From assembly GCA_014382345.1 (NCBI GenBank), contig JACNJX010000056.1:24392-64031 (forward strand): a stretch of DNA of 39,640 nt, written 5' to 3'. This document shows, piece after piece, positions 16,775 to 26,924 of this stretch (position 1 is the stretch's first letter; each line of letters starts with the position of its first letter). The stretch is from Alphaproteobacteria bacterium (GTDB lineage Bacteria; Pseudomonadota; Alphaproteobacteria; Rhodospirillales; Casp-alpha2). Both the position numbers and the translations under genes were made by a program. The notes under the pieces were generated by a model. It was given only the letters and a program-made list of their open reading frames with translations, ran no database searches and was not told where the DNA came from.

Positions 16775-17854
16775 TTAATACGGGAAAGGCCAGCGTCTTA
16801 ATTTCTCCTTGCCGATCTGCCACAGCCGGGCAAATCCGTGCGGCTCGGCGATCAGGAAAAACACGATCATGCCGCCGAAGATGATTTCCTCGATATGCTT
16901 TTGCAGGTCGGTGGCCATGTGAATGCCGATCATGGGCGGGAAGTTGGTCAGGAAAATGGGCATCACCGTGATGAACGCAGCGCCCATGATTGAGCCGATG
17001 ATGCTGCCCAGACCGCCGATGATAATCATGAACAGGACCGGGAAGGACACCTGCAACAGGTCGAATGCCTCCGTCTCTGCGCTGCCCAGCCAGCAGAAGA
17101 TATACAGCGCACCGGCGACTCCGCAGTAGAAGGACGACACGGCGAACGCCATTAGCTTGGTCTGCAACGGGCGGATGCCGATGATCTCGGCGGCGATGTC
17201 CATGTCGCGGATCGCCATCCAGGATCGCCCGAGGCGTCCGCGCACCAGGTTCTTGGCGACGACGGCGCCGATCACCAGGAAGGTCAGCGACACGAAGTAG
17301 CGCGCCTCCGCCGTCGCCCGGGGGCCGGTAATGGTAACGCCGAAAAGTTCCCGGGGCGGGGCGGTGATCGTGCCCGACGGGTTGTCGTTGTAAAACCATC
17401 CGACCTTGTTGAACAGCCAGAGCACGAAGAACTGCGCCGCCAGCGTGGCGACGGCCAGATAAAAGCCCTTGATGCGCAGGCTGGGGATACCGAAGACGAT
17501 GCCGACGGCGGCGGCCATCAGTCCGGAAATCAGGAACGCGACGACGATATTGAGGTCGGGGATGTTGGTGGTCAGTTTGTAACACGCATACGCCCCGATC
17601 GCCATGAAGGCCCCGGTGCCCAGGCTGACCTGTCCCGCGTATCCGGTCAGGATGTTGAGCCCGATGGCGGCCAGCGCCAGGATCAGGAACGGAATAATCA
17701 CCGCTTGCAGCCAGTATTCGTCGGCAACGAAGGGGACGACGAAATAGGCCGCGAGTATTACGGCGACGATGAACCAGCGGTCCTGCATGATGGGAAAGAC
17801 CGCCTGATCCTTGTCGTAGCTGGTTTTAAACTGTCCGGCTTCGCGGTAGAACAT
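16775..17854 (-). CDS. livM: Liv-type ABC transporter permease LivM
   Basis: The 359-residue membrane protein has the LivM hallmarks: LNILTGYAGQVSLGTGAFMAIGAY, then IPSLRIKGFYLAVATLA, and GRSWMAIRDMDIAAEIIGI (the ABC ATPase contact loop). About ten helices are expected. The N-terminus has a short soluble stretch before the first helix. It forms the channel with LivH. The gene starts nine bases after the livH stop. The C-terminus ends with a basic cytoplasmic tail. Confidence 0.93.
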   Translation of the reverse strand: MFYREAGQFKTSYDKDQAVFPIMQDRWFIVAVILAAYFVVPFVADEYWLQAVIIPFLILALAAIGLNILTGYAGQVSLGTGAFMAIGAYACYKLTTNIPDLNIVVAFLISGLMAAAVGIVFGIPSLRIKGFYLAVATLAAQFFVLWLFNKVGWFYNDNPSGTITAPPRELFGVTITGPRATAEARYFVSLTFLVIGAVVAKNLVRGRLGRSWMAIRDMDIAAEIIGIRPLQTKLMAFAVSSFYCGVAGALYIFCWLGSAETEAFDLLQVSFPVLFMIIIGGLGSIIGSIMGAAFITVMPIFLTNFPPMIGIHMATDLQKHIEEIIFGGMIVFFLIAEPHGFARLWQIGKEKLRRWPFPY

Positions 17855-17863
17855 GCCTTACAC

Positions 17864-18799
17864 CTACACCCTCTCAATAATTTTTTCGCCAAACAGGCCC
17901 TGCGGGCGGAACAGCAAAAAGGCCAACGCCAGCATATAGGCGAACCAGCTTTCAATAGCGCCGCCGAAGACTGGTCCCCAGTAGACCTCTGCTACCTTTT
18001 CACCGACGCCGATGATCAGTCCGCCGACGATGGCGCCGGGCACCGACGTGAATCCGCCGAGGATCAGCACCGGCAGCGCTTTTAACGCGATCAGCACGAG
18101 CGAGAACTGCACGCCCGCCTTGGCCCCCCACATGATGCCGGCAACCAGCGCCACGGCGCCGGCCACAGACCAGACGATGACCCAGATGGTTTTTAACGGA
18201 ATGCCGACGCTTAACGCAGCCTGATGGTCGTCGGCGACAGCGCGCAACGCGCGCCCCGTCGGCGTGTACTGAAAAAACAGCGCCAGCGACGTCACCATGA
18301 CCGCCCCGATAAAGGTCGCCGACAGATCGAAGGTGTTGAGCAAGATGCCCTTCCACTCGAACGATTTGTCCGGCAGTCCGACATCAAGCCGTTTGACGTC
18401 AGAGCCGAAGGCGATCTGGCCGACGCCTTCGAGAACGAAGTTCAGCCCGATGGTCGCCATGAACAGGATAATGCCTTCCTGGTTGACCAGTTTCCGGAGC
18501 ATAAAACGCTCGATCGCGTAGGCCAGCGCCACCATCACGCCGAGCGTCACCAGCAGGCCCAGCCACAAGGGCGCGCCATGTTCCATCAGGCCGACCAGGG
18601 TCAGCGCCGCGAACAGCACCATGGCGCCTTGTGCGTAGTTGAAGACACCGGACGCCTTGAAGATCAGCACAAACCCCAGCGCCACCAGCGAATACATGAC
18701 GCCGGACATCAGTCCACCGATGACCACCTCGGCGAAGAAGACCGGGCTGTCGGCGATGTCCAGGAAGGGCGCCACGAAAACGGCGTTCAGGAATTCCAT
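17864..18799 (-). CDS. livH: Liv-type ABC transporter permease LivH
   Basis: The 311-residue membrane protein has typical LivH sequence: GLMSGVMYSLVALGFVLIFKASGVFNYAQGAMV near the N-terminus (the helix/EAA-like entry region), TPTGRALRAVADDHQAALSVGI as the cytoplasmic coupling loop, and GGFTSVPGAIVGGLIIGVGE. It pairs with LivM. It starts three bases after the livG stop. Length is normal for the family. Confidence 0.93.
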   Translation of the reverse strand: MEFLNAVFVAPFLDIADSPVFFAEVVIGGLMSGVMYSLVALGFVLIFKASGVFNYAQGAMVLFAALTLVGLMEHGAPLWLGLLVTLGVMVALAYAIERFMLRKLVNQEGIILFMATIGLNFVLEGVGQIAFGSDVKRLDVGLPDKSFEWKGILLNTFDLSATFIGAVMVTSLALFFQYTPTGRALRAVADDHQAALSVGIPLKTIWVIVWSVAGAVALVAGIMWGAKAGVQFSLVLIALKALPVLILGGFTSVPGAIVGGLIIGVGEKVAEVYWGPVFGGAIESWFAYMLALAFLLFRPQGLFGEKIIERV

Positions 18800-18802
18800 G
18801 TC

Positions 18803-19651
18803 CTATTCGTCTCCGTTGCCGTTTTCATCGTGGCTGACGCCCAGGTAGGCGTCGATAACGTCCTGGTTGGCGCGCACCTCGTCCGGCGTGCCGTCGGCCA
18901 GCTTCTTGCCGTAATCCAGCACCACGACGCGGTCGGAAATATCCATCACCACGCTCATATCGTGTTCGATGAGCACGATGGTGGTGCCGAATTCGTCGTT
19001 GACGTCGAGGATGTAGCGGCACATGTCCTCCTTTTCTTCGTGGTTCATGCCGGCCATGGGCTCGTCGAGCAGCAGCAGGTCCGGCTCAGCCGCCAGCGCC
19101 CGGCCTAGCTCGACCCGCTTTTGCAGCCCATAGGGCAGCTTGCCGACGGGGGTTTTACGGATCGCCTCGATTTCCAAAAAGTCGATGATTTCCTCGGCCT
19201 TGGCGCGGTGTTCCAGTTCTTCCTTCAGGGCCGGGCCGAAATACAGCGCCTGCCAGAGGAAGTTCTTTTTCATCTTCAGGCTTCGCCCGGTCATGATGTT
19301 ATCGAGCGTCGACATGCCCTTGAACAGGGCTATGTTCTGGAACGTCCGGGCGATGCCCTGGCTGGCGGCTTCGTGGGTCTGCATTTGGTGGTGTGGGCTG
19401 CCCTTGAAGGTGATGGTGCCTTCCTGAGGATGGTAAAAGCCGTTGATGCAGTTCAGCATCGAGCTCTTGCCCGCACCGTTGGGGCCGATGATGGCGAGGA
19501 CTTCGTGTTCGCGCACGTTGAAGCTGACGCCGTCCAGCGCCTTGACGCCGCCGAACGATATGCTGATGCCGTCTACGTCGAGCAGCACGTCGCCGAACAT
19601 TCGTTCTGCAGTCATCGTATCTTTCGTGGTTTCGTTCATGGGTTCGGGCAT
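18803..19651 (-). CDS. livG: Liv-type ABC transporter ATP-binding protein LivG
   Basis: The 282-residue ABC ATPase has Walker A GPNGAGKS, followed by SMLNCINGFYHP as in LivG, and Walker B LLLLDEPMAGM. It also has the LivG-type IVLIEHDMSVVMDISDRV. The signature region is degenerate: LPYGLQKRVELGRAL takes the place of the LSGGQ sequence, which is normal for this LivG branch. The first ATG at 19651 has TAGGAT six bases upstream and lies 12 bases after the acyl-CoA synthetase stop. With LivF it energises the LivHM channel. Confidence 0.92.
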   Translation of the reverse strand: MPEPMNETTKDTMTAERMFGDVLLDVDGISISFGGVKALDGVSFNVREHEVLAIIGPNGAGKSSMLNCINGFYHPQEGTITFKGSPHHQMQTHEAASQGIARTFQNIALFKGMSTLDNIMTGRSLKMKKNFLWQALYFGPALKEELEHRAKAEEIIDFLEIEAIRKTPVGKLPYGLQKRVELGRALAAEPDLLLLDEPMAGMNHEEKEDMCRYILDVNDEFGTTIVLIEHDMSVVMDISDRVVVLDYGKKLADGTPDEVRANQDVIDAYLGVSHDENGNGDE

Positions 19652-19663
19652 GCCGCCGCTATC

Positions 19664-21637
19664 CTATTCCGCCGCTTCGGCATGGCTGCCGGCGCTGCCA
19701 ATGCGCGCCGCTTCCATGATCCTCAGGTCGGCGTTGATGATGTCTGTACGGCCGTCCTCGAAGGTCACCTCGGCCTCGATGCGGCAATGGTCGGTGTCCG
19801 AATAGAGGGCGGTAATCAGGTCGGCGTATTTTTCGGAAACGTGCTTGCGCCGGACCTTGCGGGTGCGGGTCAGTTCCCCGTCGTCGGCGTCCAGTTCCTT
19901 GTGCAGGATCAGGAACCGCTTGATTTGCGAGCCGTGCAGTTTCTCGTCCTCGCTCAAATCGCGGTTGACCTGGGCGACGCATTCGGAAATCAGCTCGTAC
20001 ACGGGGTCCTGACCGGCCAGGTCCGTATATCCCATATAGGCCATGTTGCGCCGTTCCGCCCAGTTTCCGACCGATTCCAGGTCGATGTTGATGAAGCATG
20101 CTACGTAATCGCGCTCATGGCCGAAGGTGACGGCTTCGCGGATATGCGGGAAGAACTTGAGCTTGTTTTCGATGAACTTGGGCGCGAACAGAGTGCCGTC
20201 GTTGAGTTTGCCGACGTCTTTGGATCGGTCAATGATGTGCAGGTGCCCGCCCTTGTCCAAGTAGCCGGCGTCCCCGGTATGCACCCAGCCGTCTTCGGTC
20301 TTGGTCGCCTTGGTTTCTTCCTCGTTCTTGTAATAGGCCTGGAACACGCCGGGACTGCGGAACATGACTTCGCCCTCGTCGGTCACTTTAAGTTCGACGT
20401 CGATGGCGGGTGTGCCAGAGCTTTCGGGGTGCACCTCGCCGTCGGGTTGGATGGTGATGAAAACGCTGGCCTCGGTCGAGGCGTACATCTGTTTGAGGTT
20501 CAGCCCCAGCGAACGGTAGAAGGTAAAAATGTCGGGGCCGATGGCTTCCCCCGCCGTGTAGGCGACGCGAACATTGGACAGGCCAAGCACGTTCTTCAGC
20601 GGCGCATAGACCAGGATATTTCCGAGCCAGTAGCGCAACCGGTCGGCGGTCGTTACCGGTTTGCCGTCCAGGATGTCCATGCCTACGCGCCTGGCCACAT
20701 CCATGAAGTAACGGAACATACGCTGTTTGATTTTGGCCGCGTCCTCGATGCGGATCATCACCGTCGTCAGCAGGTTTTCATAAATCCGCGGCGGCGCGAA
20801 AAAATAGGTCGGGCCGATCTCGCGCAGGTCTTCCAGCACCGTTTCCGAACTTTCCGGGCAGCTAACGCAGAAGCCGGTGGTATAGGCCTGGGCAACGGAA
20901 AAAATGTTGTCGCCGATCCAAGCCATCGGAAGGTAGGCGAGCATGTCTTCGTCTTCACGCAGTCCCTCGCGGATGGCGCCATTGCGCCCGGTGATGATCA
21001 GATTATCGAAGCTCAGCATCACGCCTTTGGGCTTCCCCGTGGTGCCCGACGTATAGAGCATGATGGCGATATCGGAGCCTTTGGTTTTGCCGACGCTGGT
21101 CTCGTAAAATCCGGGGTTTTTCGCATCGAACGCCCGGCCTTGCTCCTGCACGTCTGCCAGCAGATGCAGGAAGGGCTGATTGTAATGGCGCATGCCGCGC
21201 GGGAATTTGTAGATGATGTGTTTAAGGATCGGTGTGCGGTCCAAGATCTCCAACAGCTTGTCGACCTGTTCCTGGTTTTCGACAATGGCGTATTTGGCTT
21301 CCGCGTGTTCGTAGATGAACTGCATCTCTTCGGGTACGGAATCCTGGTACACCGGCACCGGAATGGCGCCCAAGGTCTGCACCGCCGTCATCGACCAGTA
21401 CAGGTGCGGGCGGTTGTCGCCGCAAATGGCGACCTTGTCGCCTTGCTTGATGCCCAGAGCCGCGAACCCGCAGGCCATCGCCCGGATTTCTTCGGCGACC
21501 TCTGCCCAGGTCCAAGACTGCCAGATGCCGTAATCCTTCTCGCGGCTGGCCGGTTTTTCGCGGCGCGCACGCACGTTTTCGGCAAGCAGCTTCGGAAAAG
21601 TGTCAAGGGCCCCAGTTTTCGGCGTGTCGCCGGACAT
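19664..21637 (-). CDS. Long-chain acyl-CoA synthetase-like AMP-forming ligase (FAA1/FadD15 type)
   Basis: The 657-residue protein has the AMP-binding P-loop YTSGTTGKPKG, YLPMAWIGDN, the A5 region MYASTEASVF and the A7 motif WVHTGDAGYLD, followed by DRSKDVGKLNDG. DGELTRTRKVRRKHV near the C-terminus carries a likely catalytic-lysine region. It activates a fatty or related acid to its CoA ester, probably at the inner face of the membrane. The ATG at 21637 is preceded by GGGAGG; the frame extends by four codons to a GTG at 21649, which is less likely. First gene of the seven-gene transport/activation operon. Confidence 0.9.
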   Translation of the reverse strand: MSGDTPKTGALDTFPKLLAENVRARREKPASREKDYGIWQSWTWAEVAEEIRAMACGFAALGIKQGDKVAICGDNRPHLYWSMTAVQTLGAIPVPVYQDSVPEEMQFIYEHAEAKYAIVENQEQVDKLLEILDRTPILKHIIYKFPRGMRHYNQPFLHLLADVQEQGRAFDAKNPGFYETSVGKTKGSDIAIMLYTSGTTGKPKGVMLSFDNLIITGRNGAIREGLREDEDMLAYLPMAWIGDNIFSVAQAYTTGFCVSCPESSETVLEDLREIGPTYFFAPPRIYENLLTTVMIRIEDAAKIKQRMFRYFMDVARRVGMDILDGKPVTTADRLRYWLGNILVYAPLKNVLGLSNVRVAYTAGEAIGPDIFTFYRSLGLNLKQMYASTEASVFITIQPDGEVHPESSGTPAIDVELKVTDEGEVMFRSPGVFQAYYKNEEETKATKTEDGWVHTGDAGYLDKGGHLHIIDRSKDVGKLNDGTLFAPKFIENKLKFFPHIREAVTFGHERDYVACFINIDLESVGNWAERRNMAYMGYTDLAGQDPVYELISECVAQVNRDLSEDEKLHGSQIKRFLILHKELDADDGELTRTRKVRRKHVSEKYADLITALYSDTDHCRIEAEVTFEDGRTDIINADLRIMEAARIGSAGSHAEAAE

Positions 21638-21919
21638 ATATCCTCCCACGGGCGGTTATGATTTTTGTTCTTGTTCTTGTTTTTGGACGCTGTGCGCCGA
21701 AGGTTATTAGAAACCGTGCGCGTTTTCCCCTGCGTCTGTCGCAATACTGAGCCACATCACGTAGTCTTTCTCAAGGCGAAAAACCCGGCTTCTCCGTTTT
21801 TCACCAACCTGTGATCTTTCGGTGCCCTAATGGACAGTCCTCTGCAATGACTGGACAAAACGCGCGCCTATGACTAAACGAAGAGACCTTGTAACCGAGA
21901 ACCGCTCGCGGATAAAAAA
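21638..21919. other. Divergent regulatory gap between acyl-CoA synthetase and response regulator
   Basis: The 282-bp stretch must hold the promoters of both flanking transcripts. Visible elements are a short TTGTTC-type tandem repeat (about 21664-21685), which becomes a CAAGAA repeat in the acyl-CoA synthetase leader, and a direct repeat TGGACA at 21831-21836 and 21852-21857 (21-bp period, two helical turns). I see no confident -35/-10 pair. Confidence 0.5.
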
Positions 21920-22300
21920 GTGGCAAAAAGAAACATCCTGATTATCGATGACGAAGAACTGGTCGGTGATTTTCTTGCCGCCCTGCTCAAGCATCAGGGT
22001 TATCAGTCGACCATTTCCCAAAGCGCCGAGGATGCCCTGGTCGGGTTTGCCGACATTGGCTACGACCTGGTGCTGACGGACATTTTCATGGACGGCATGG
22101 GCGGGATCGAGGGCATCAAAAAAATGCGGGCCCTTAAACCCGACCTTCCCATTATCGCCATGTCGGCGGGGTACGGGGACATGGGACCGGAAACGGCGCT
22201 CCAGGCGGCGGAAAAGATCGGCGCCGACGGGGCGCTGGCGAAACCGATCTCGCCGGAAGACCTGATTTCGGTGCTGGAAGAACACCTCGGCGGCGCCTGA
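21920..22300 (+). CDS. Stand-alone response regulator receiver domain (CheY-like)
   Basis: The 126-residue protein is a receiver domain only: acidic pocket Asp10/Asp11, phosphoacceptor Asp54 in LVLTDIFMDG, switch Ser82 in AMSAGY and conserved Lys108 in LAKPIS. No output domain is present, so it acts by protein interaction or phosphorelay. The start is a GTG, with no clear Shine-Dalgarno sequence before it. No histidine kinase gene lies in the window. It is followed by acnA after 104 bases and divergent from the acyl-CoA synthetase operon. Confidence 0.9.
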   Translation: MAKRNILIIDDEELVGDFLAALLKHQGYQSTISQSAEDALVGFADIGYDLVLTDIFMDGMGGIEGIKKMRALKPDLPIIAMSAGYGDMGPETALQAAEKIGADGALAKPISPEDLISVLEEHLGGA

Positions 22301-22404
22301 ATGCTTGCAAGCCTCTCCGTACGCGCCAAGATATAGACAAACCGAGGAAAGTATGATGACTTCTGCTTTCCCCTCCATACAATTTATCAAAGAGGAGACG
22401 CGCC

Positions 22405-25095
<2,691 letters not shown>

Positions 25096-25177
25096 AGCGT
25101 CTCTCCTCACTTCTATGTGATTGGCCGTTATCCGATGTGATTAGCGGGGGGTAGTCGTTTCCCCTAGGCTGCGCATC

Positions 25178-25927
25178 ATGAACACGCATATCAAAACCCT
25201 GGTCCTTGCGGCGACCCTCGCCGTTGGCATTCCCTTTTCCACCCCTTTTTCCGCTCAAGCCGGGAATGCCCCCCTGATCCTGGCCGAACTGTTCACGTCG
25301 CAGGGCTGTTCGTCGTGTCCGCCGGCAGACGCCTTTCTCGGCGAACTGGCCAAGCGTGACGACGTGCTGGCGTTGTCGGTGCACGTGGATTACTGGGACT
25401 ACATCGGCTGGAAAGATCCCTTCGCCAGCCCGGAAAACACCAGGCGCCAACGCCAGTATGGGAAGTTCCTGGGCCTTCGCTATATCTACACGCCGCAACT
25501 GGTGATTGATGGCGCGGACCATGTCACCGGCTCGGACCGCGCGAGGGTTCTGGAAAAAATCACCAAGGCGGCGAAATCGAAACGGTTGGCGGTCGGCATC
25601 AAACGCGACGGGGAGGGCCTTCGGGTTAATATCCCCGCGGGCGGCCCGGGGGACGTAAAAGACAGGGCCGCCGTGTGGGTGGTTCTGTTCGATGATCGTC
25701 ACGACACGGAAATCAAGCGGGGCGAGAATTCCGGCCGGACGCTTAGCTATTACAATGTGGTTCAGGCCATGACCCGCATCGGAACGTGGACGGGCAAGGC
25801 TATGGAAATCCGCGCCGGCCTGTCCGAGCTTCCTGCAAAGAAGGCGGACAACGGGGCCGTAATCCTGCAATCCCTGAATACGGGCCGCATTCTCGGCGTC
25901 GCCCGGGTCGCTCTCAAGAAGAGTTAA
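25178..25927 (+). CDS. DUF1223 exported thioredoxin-like protein
   Basis: The 249-residue protein has a signal peptide ending near FSAQAG and the DUF1223 core LAELFTSQGCSSCPPAD with CSSC (C44, C47) in thioredoxin-like context. HVDYWDYIGWKDPFASPENTRRQ and YIYTPQLVIDG follow, both characteristic of the family. A periplasmic redox role is likely but no substrate is known. The C-terminal half is beta-rich. Its 3' end overlaps the convergent Ada-like gene by 14 bases. The upstream gap has a direct repeat ATGTGATT (25115-25122 and 25135-25142, 20-bp period). No good Shine-Dalgarno sequence is seen. Confidence 0.87.
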   Translation: MNTHIKTLVLAATLAVGIPFSTPFSAQAGNAPLILAELFTSQGCSSCPPADAFLGELAKRDDVLALSVHVDYWDYIGWKDPFASPENTRRQRQYGKFLGLRYIYTPQLVIDGADHVTGSDRARVLEKITKAAKSKRLAVGIKRDGEGLRVNIPAGGPGDVKDRAAVWVVLFDDRHDTEIKRGENSGRTLSYYNVVQAMTRIGTWTGKAMEIRAGLSELPAKKADNGAVILQSLNTGRILGVARVALKKS

Positions 25928-26798
25928 GGCCTGTTTGATCCAGACTGGCCTCTTCAAAAGCCAGAACGGCGCGTTTGCGCAGCGTGCCCCAGCGGTAGTT
26001 GTGGATGACCCCGGATTTCAGAATTACCCGGTGACAGGGAATCAGCAGGGCAATGGGGTTGCTGCCGACGGCGCGGCCAATGGCGCGCACGGCGCCGGGC
26101 TGCCCGATGGCGCGGGCGATGTCCTGGTAGCTGACGACATGCCCCCGGGGAATTCGTATCAGCGCCTCCCAGACCTTGATCTGAAAATTCGTGCCCATGA
26201 CGAAGACTTCGGGCGTTTCACACCCCGGAGTTTGCCCGAGAAAAAACCGGAAGGCCTTCTCGGTGACCGGCGATATTGCGCGGTCGTCGCGGGTTAATTC
26301 AGCGGCTGGCCAGTCATCGCGGAGCGCGCGGACGGCATCCTCCTCGCTGTCCATGACGAAGCCCATCCGGATAATCCCCCGGTCGGTCACCCCGGTCAGG
26401 ACGCGCCCAAAGGGGCTGTCATGAAATCCGTAACGGATGACCAGGCCCTGGCCGCGGCGTTTGACGTCGCCGGGCGTCACCGCCTCGCAGGCGACGAACA
26501 GATCATGCAGCCGCCCCGGACCGGACAGGCCTGTATCATACGACGCGTCGAGGACACTGGCGCGGTCCTCCAGCCGGTTCCTGGCGTGACCCAGGGTGAC
26601 GTATTGCAGGAACCGTTTTGGGCTGACCCCGGTCCAGGTCTTGAAGGTGCGCTGGAAGTGATGCGGGCTGAGACCGGCGGCCCGGGCCACGTCGTCCAGG
26701 GAAGGCTGGTCGGCGTAGTTCCGAACCAGATACTCGATGGCCTGGGCGACCTCCGCATGGCGGGGCGTTTCGGTCTTTTGGGGTATCGGTTCAGCCAT
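25914..26798 (-). CDS. Ada-like protein: AraC-type HTH plus O6-methylguanine-DNA methyltransferase
   Basis: The 294-residue protein has an AraC-type helix-turn-helix region (residues about 15-110; LDDVARAAGLSPHHFQRTFK, GVSPKRFLQYV) followed by a suicide methyltransferase domain with active-site IPCHRVI (Cys255) and RAIGRAVGSNP. It would remove O6-alkyl groups from guanine, and the HTH part suggests DNA-binding control of repair genes. The N-terminal zinc/methylphosphotriester domain of E. coli Ada (with Cys38) is absent, so methylation-switched activation is not expected in the classical way. The start is uncertain: ATG 26798 gives a sensible N-terminus but lacks a good ribosome site, and the frame extends to a TTG at 26882. 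Convergent, overlapping the DUF1223 gene by 14 bases. Confidence 0.85.
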   Translation of the reverse strand: MAEPIPQKTETPRHAEVAQAIEYLVRNYADQPSLDDVARAAGLSPHHFQRTFKTWTGVSPKRFLQYVTLGHARNRLEDRASVLDASYDTGLSGPGRLHDLFVACEAVTPGDVKRRGQGLVIRYGFHDSPFGRVLTGVTDRGIIRMGFVMDSEEDAVRALRDDWPAAELTRDDRAISPVTEKAFRFFLGQTPGCETPEVFVMGTNFQIKVWEALIRIPRGHVVSYQDIARAIGQPGAVRAIGRAVGSNPIALLIPCHRVILKSGVIHNYRWGTLRKRAVLAFEEASLDQTGLNSS

Positions 26799-26924
26799 GG
26801 CGGGATCGCTGTTCAATGAAGACGTCCATCTTCCTACGCCCTCCCGGTTCCGCCCGCCACCCGTTTCTTGTCGTGACGTCAATCACAGCCGGTCCTGGCG
26901 TCGGAACCGTCCTGAACGGAACCT

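Noticed and set aside
19121-21661. 846-codon plus-strand frame opposite LivG and the acyl-CoA synthetase.
   Set aside because: It is the antisense of two clearly homologous genes and its product resembles no protein family.
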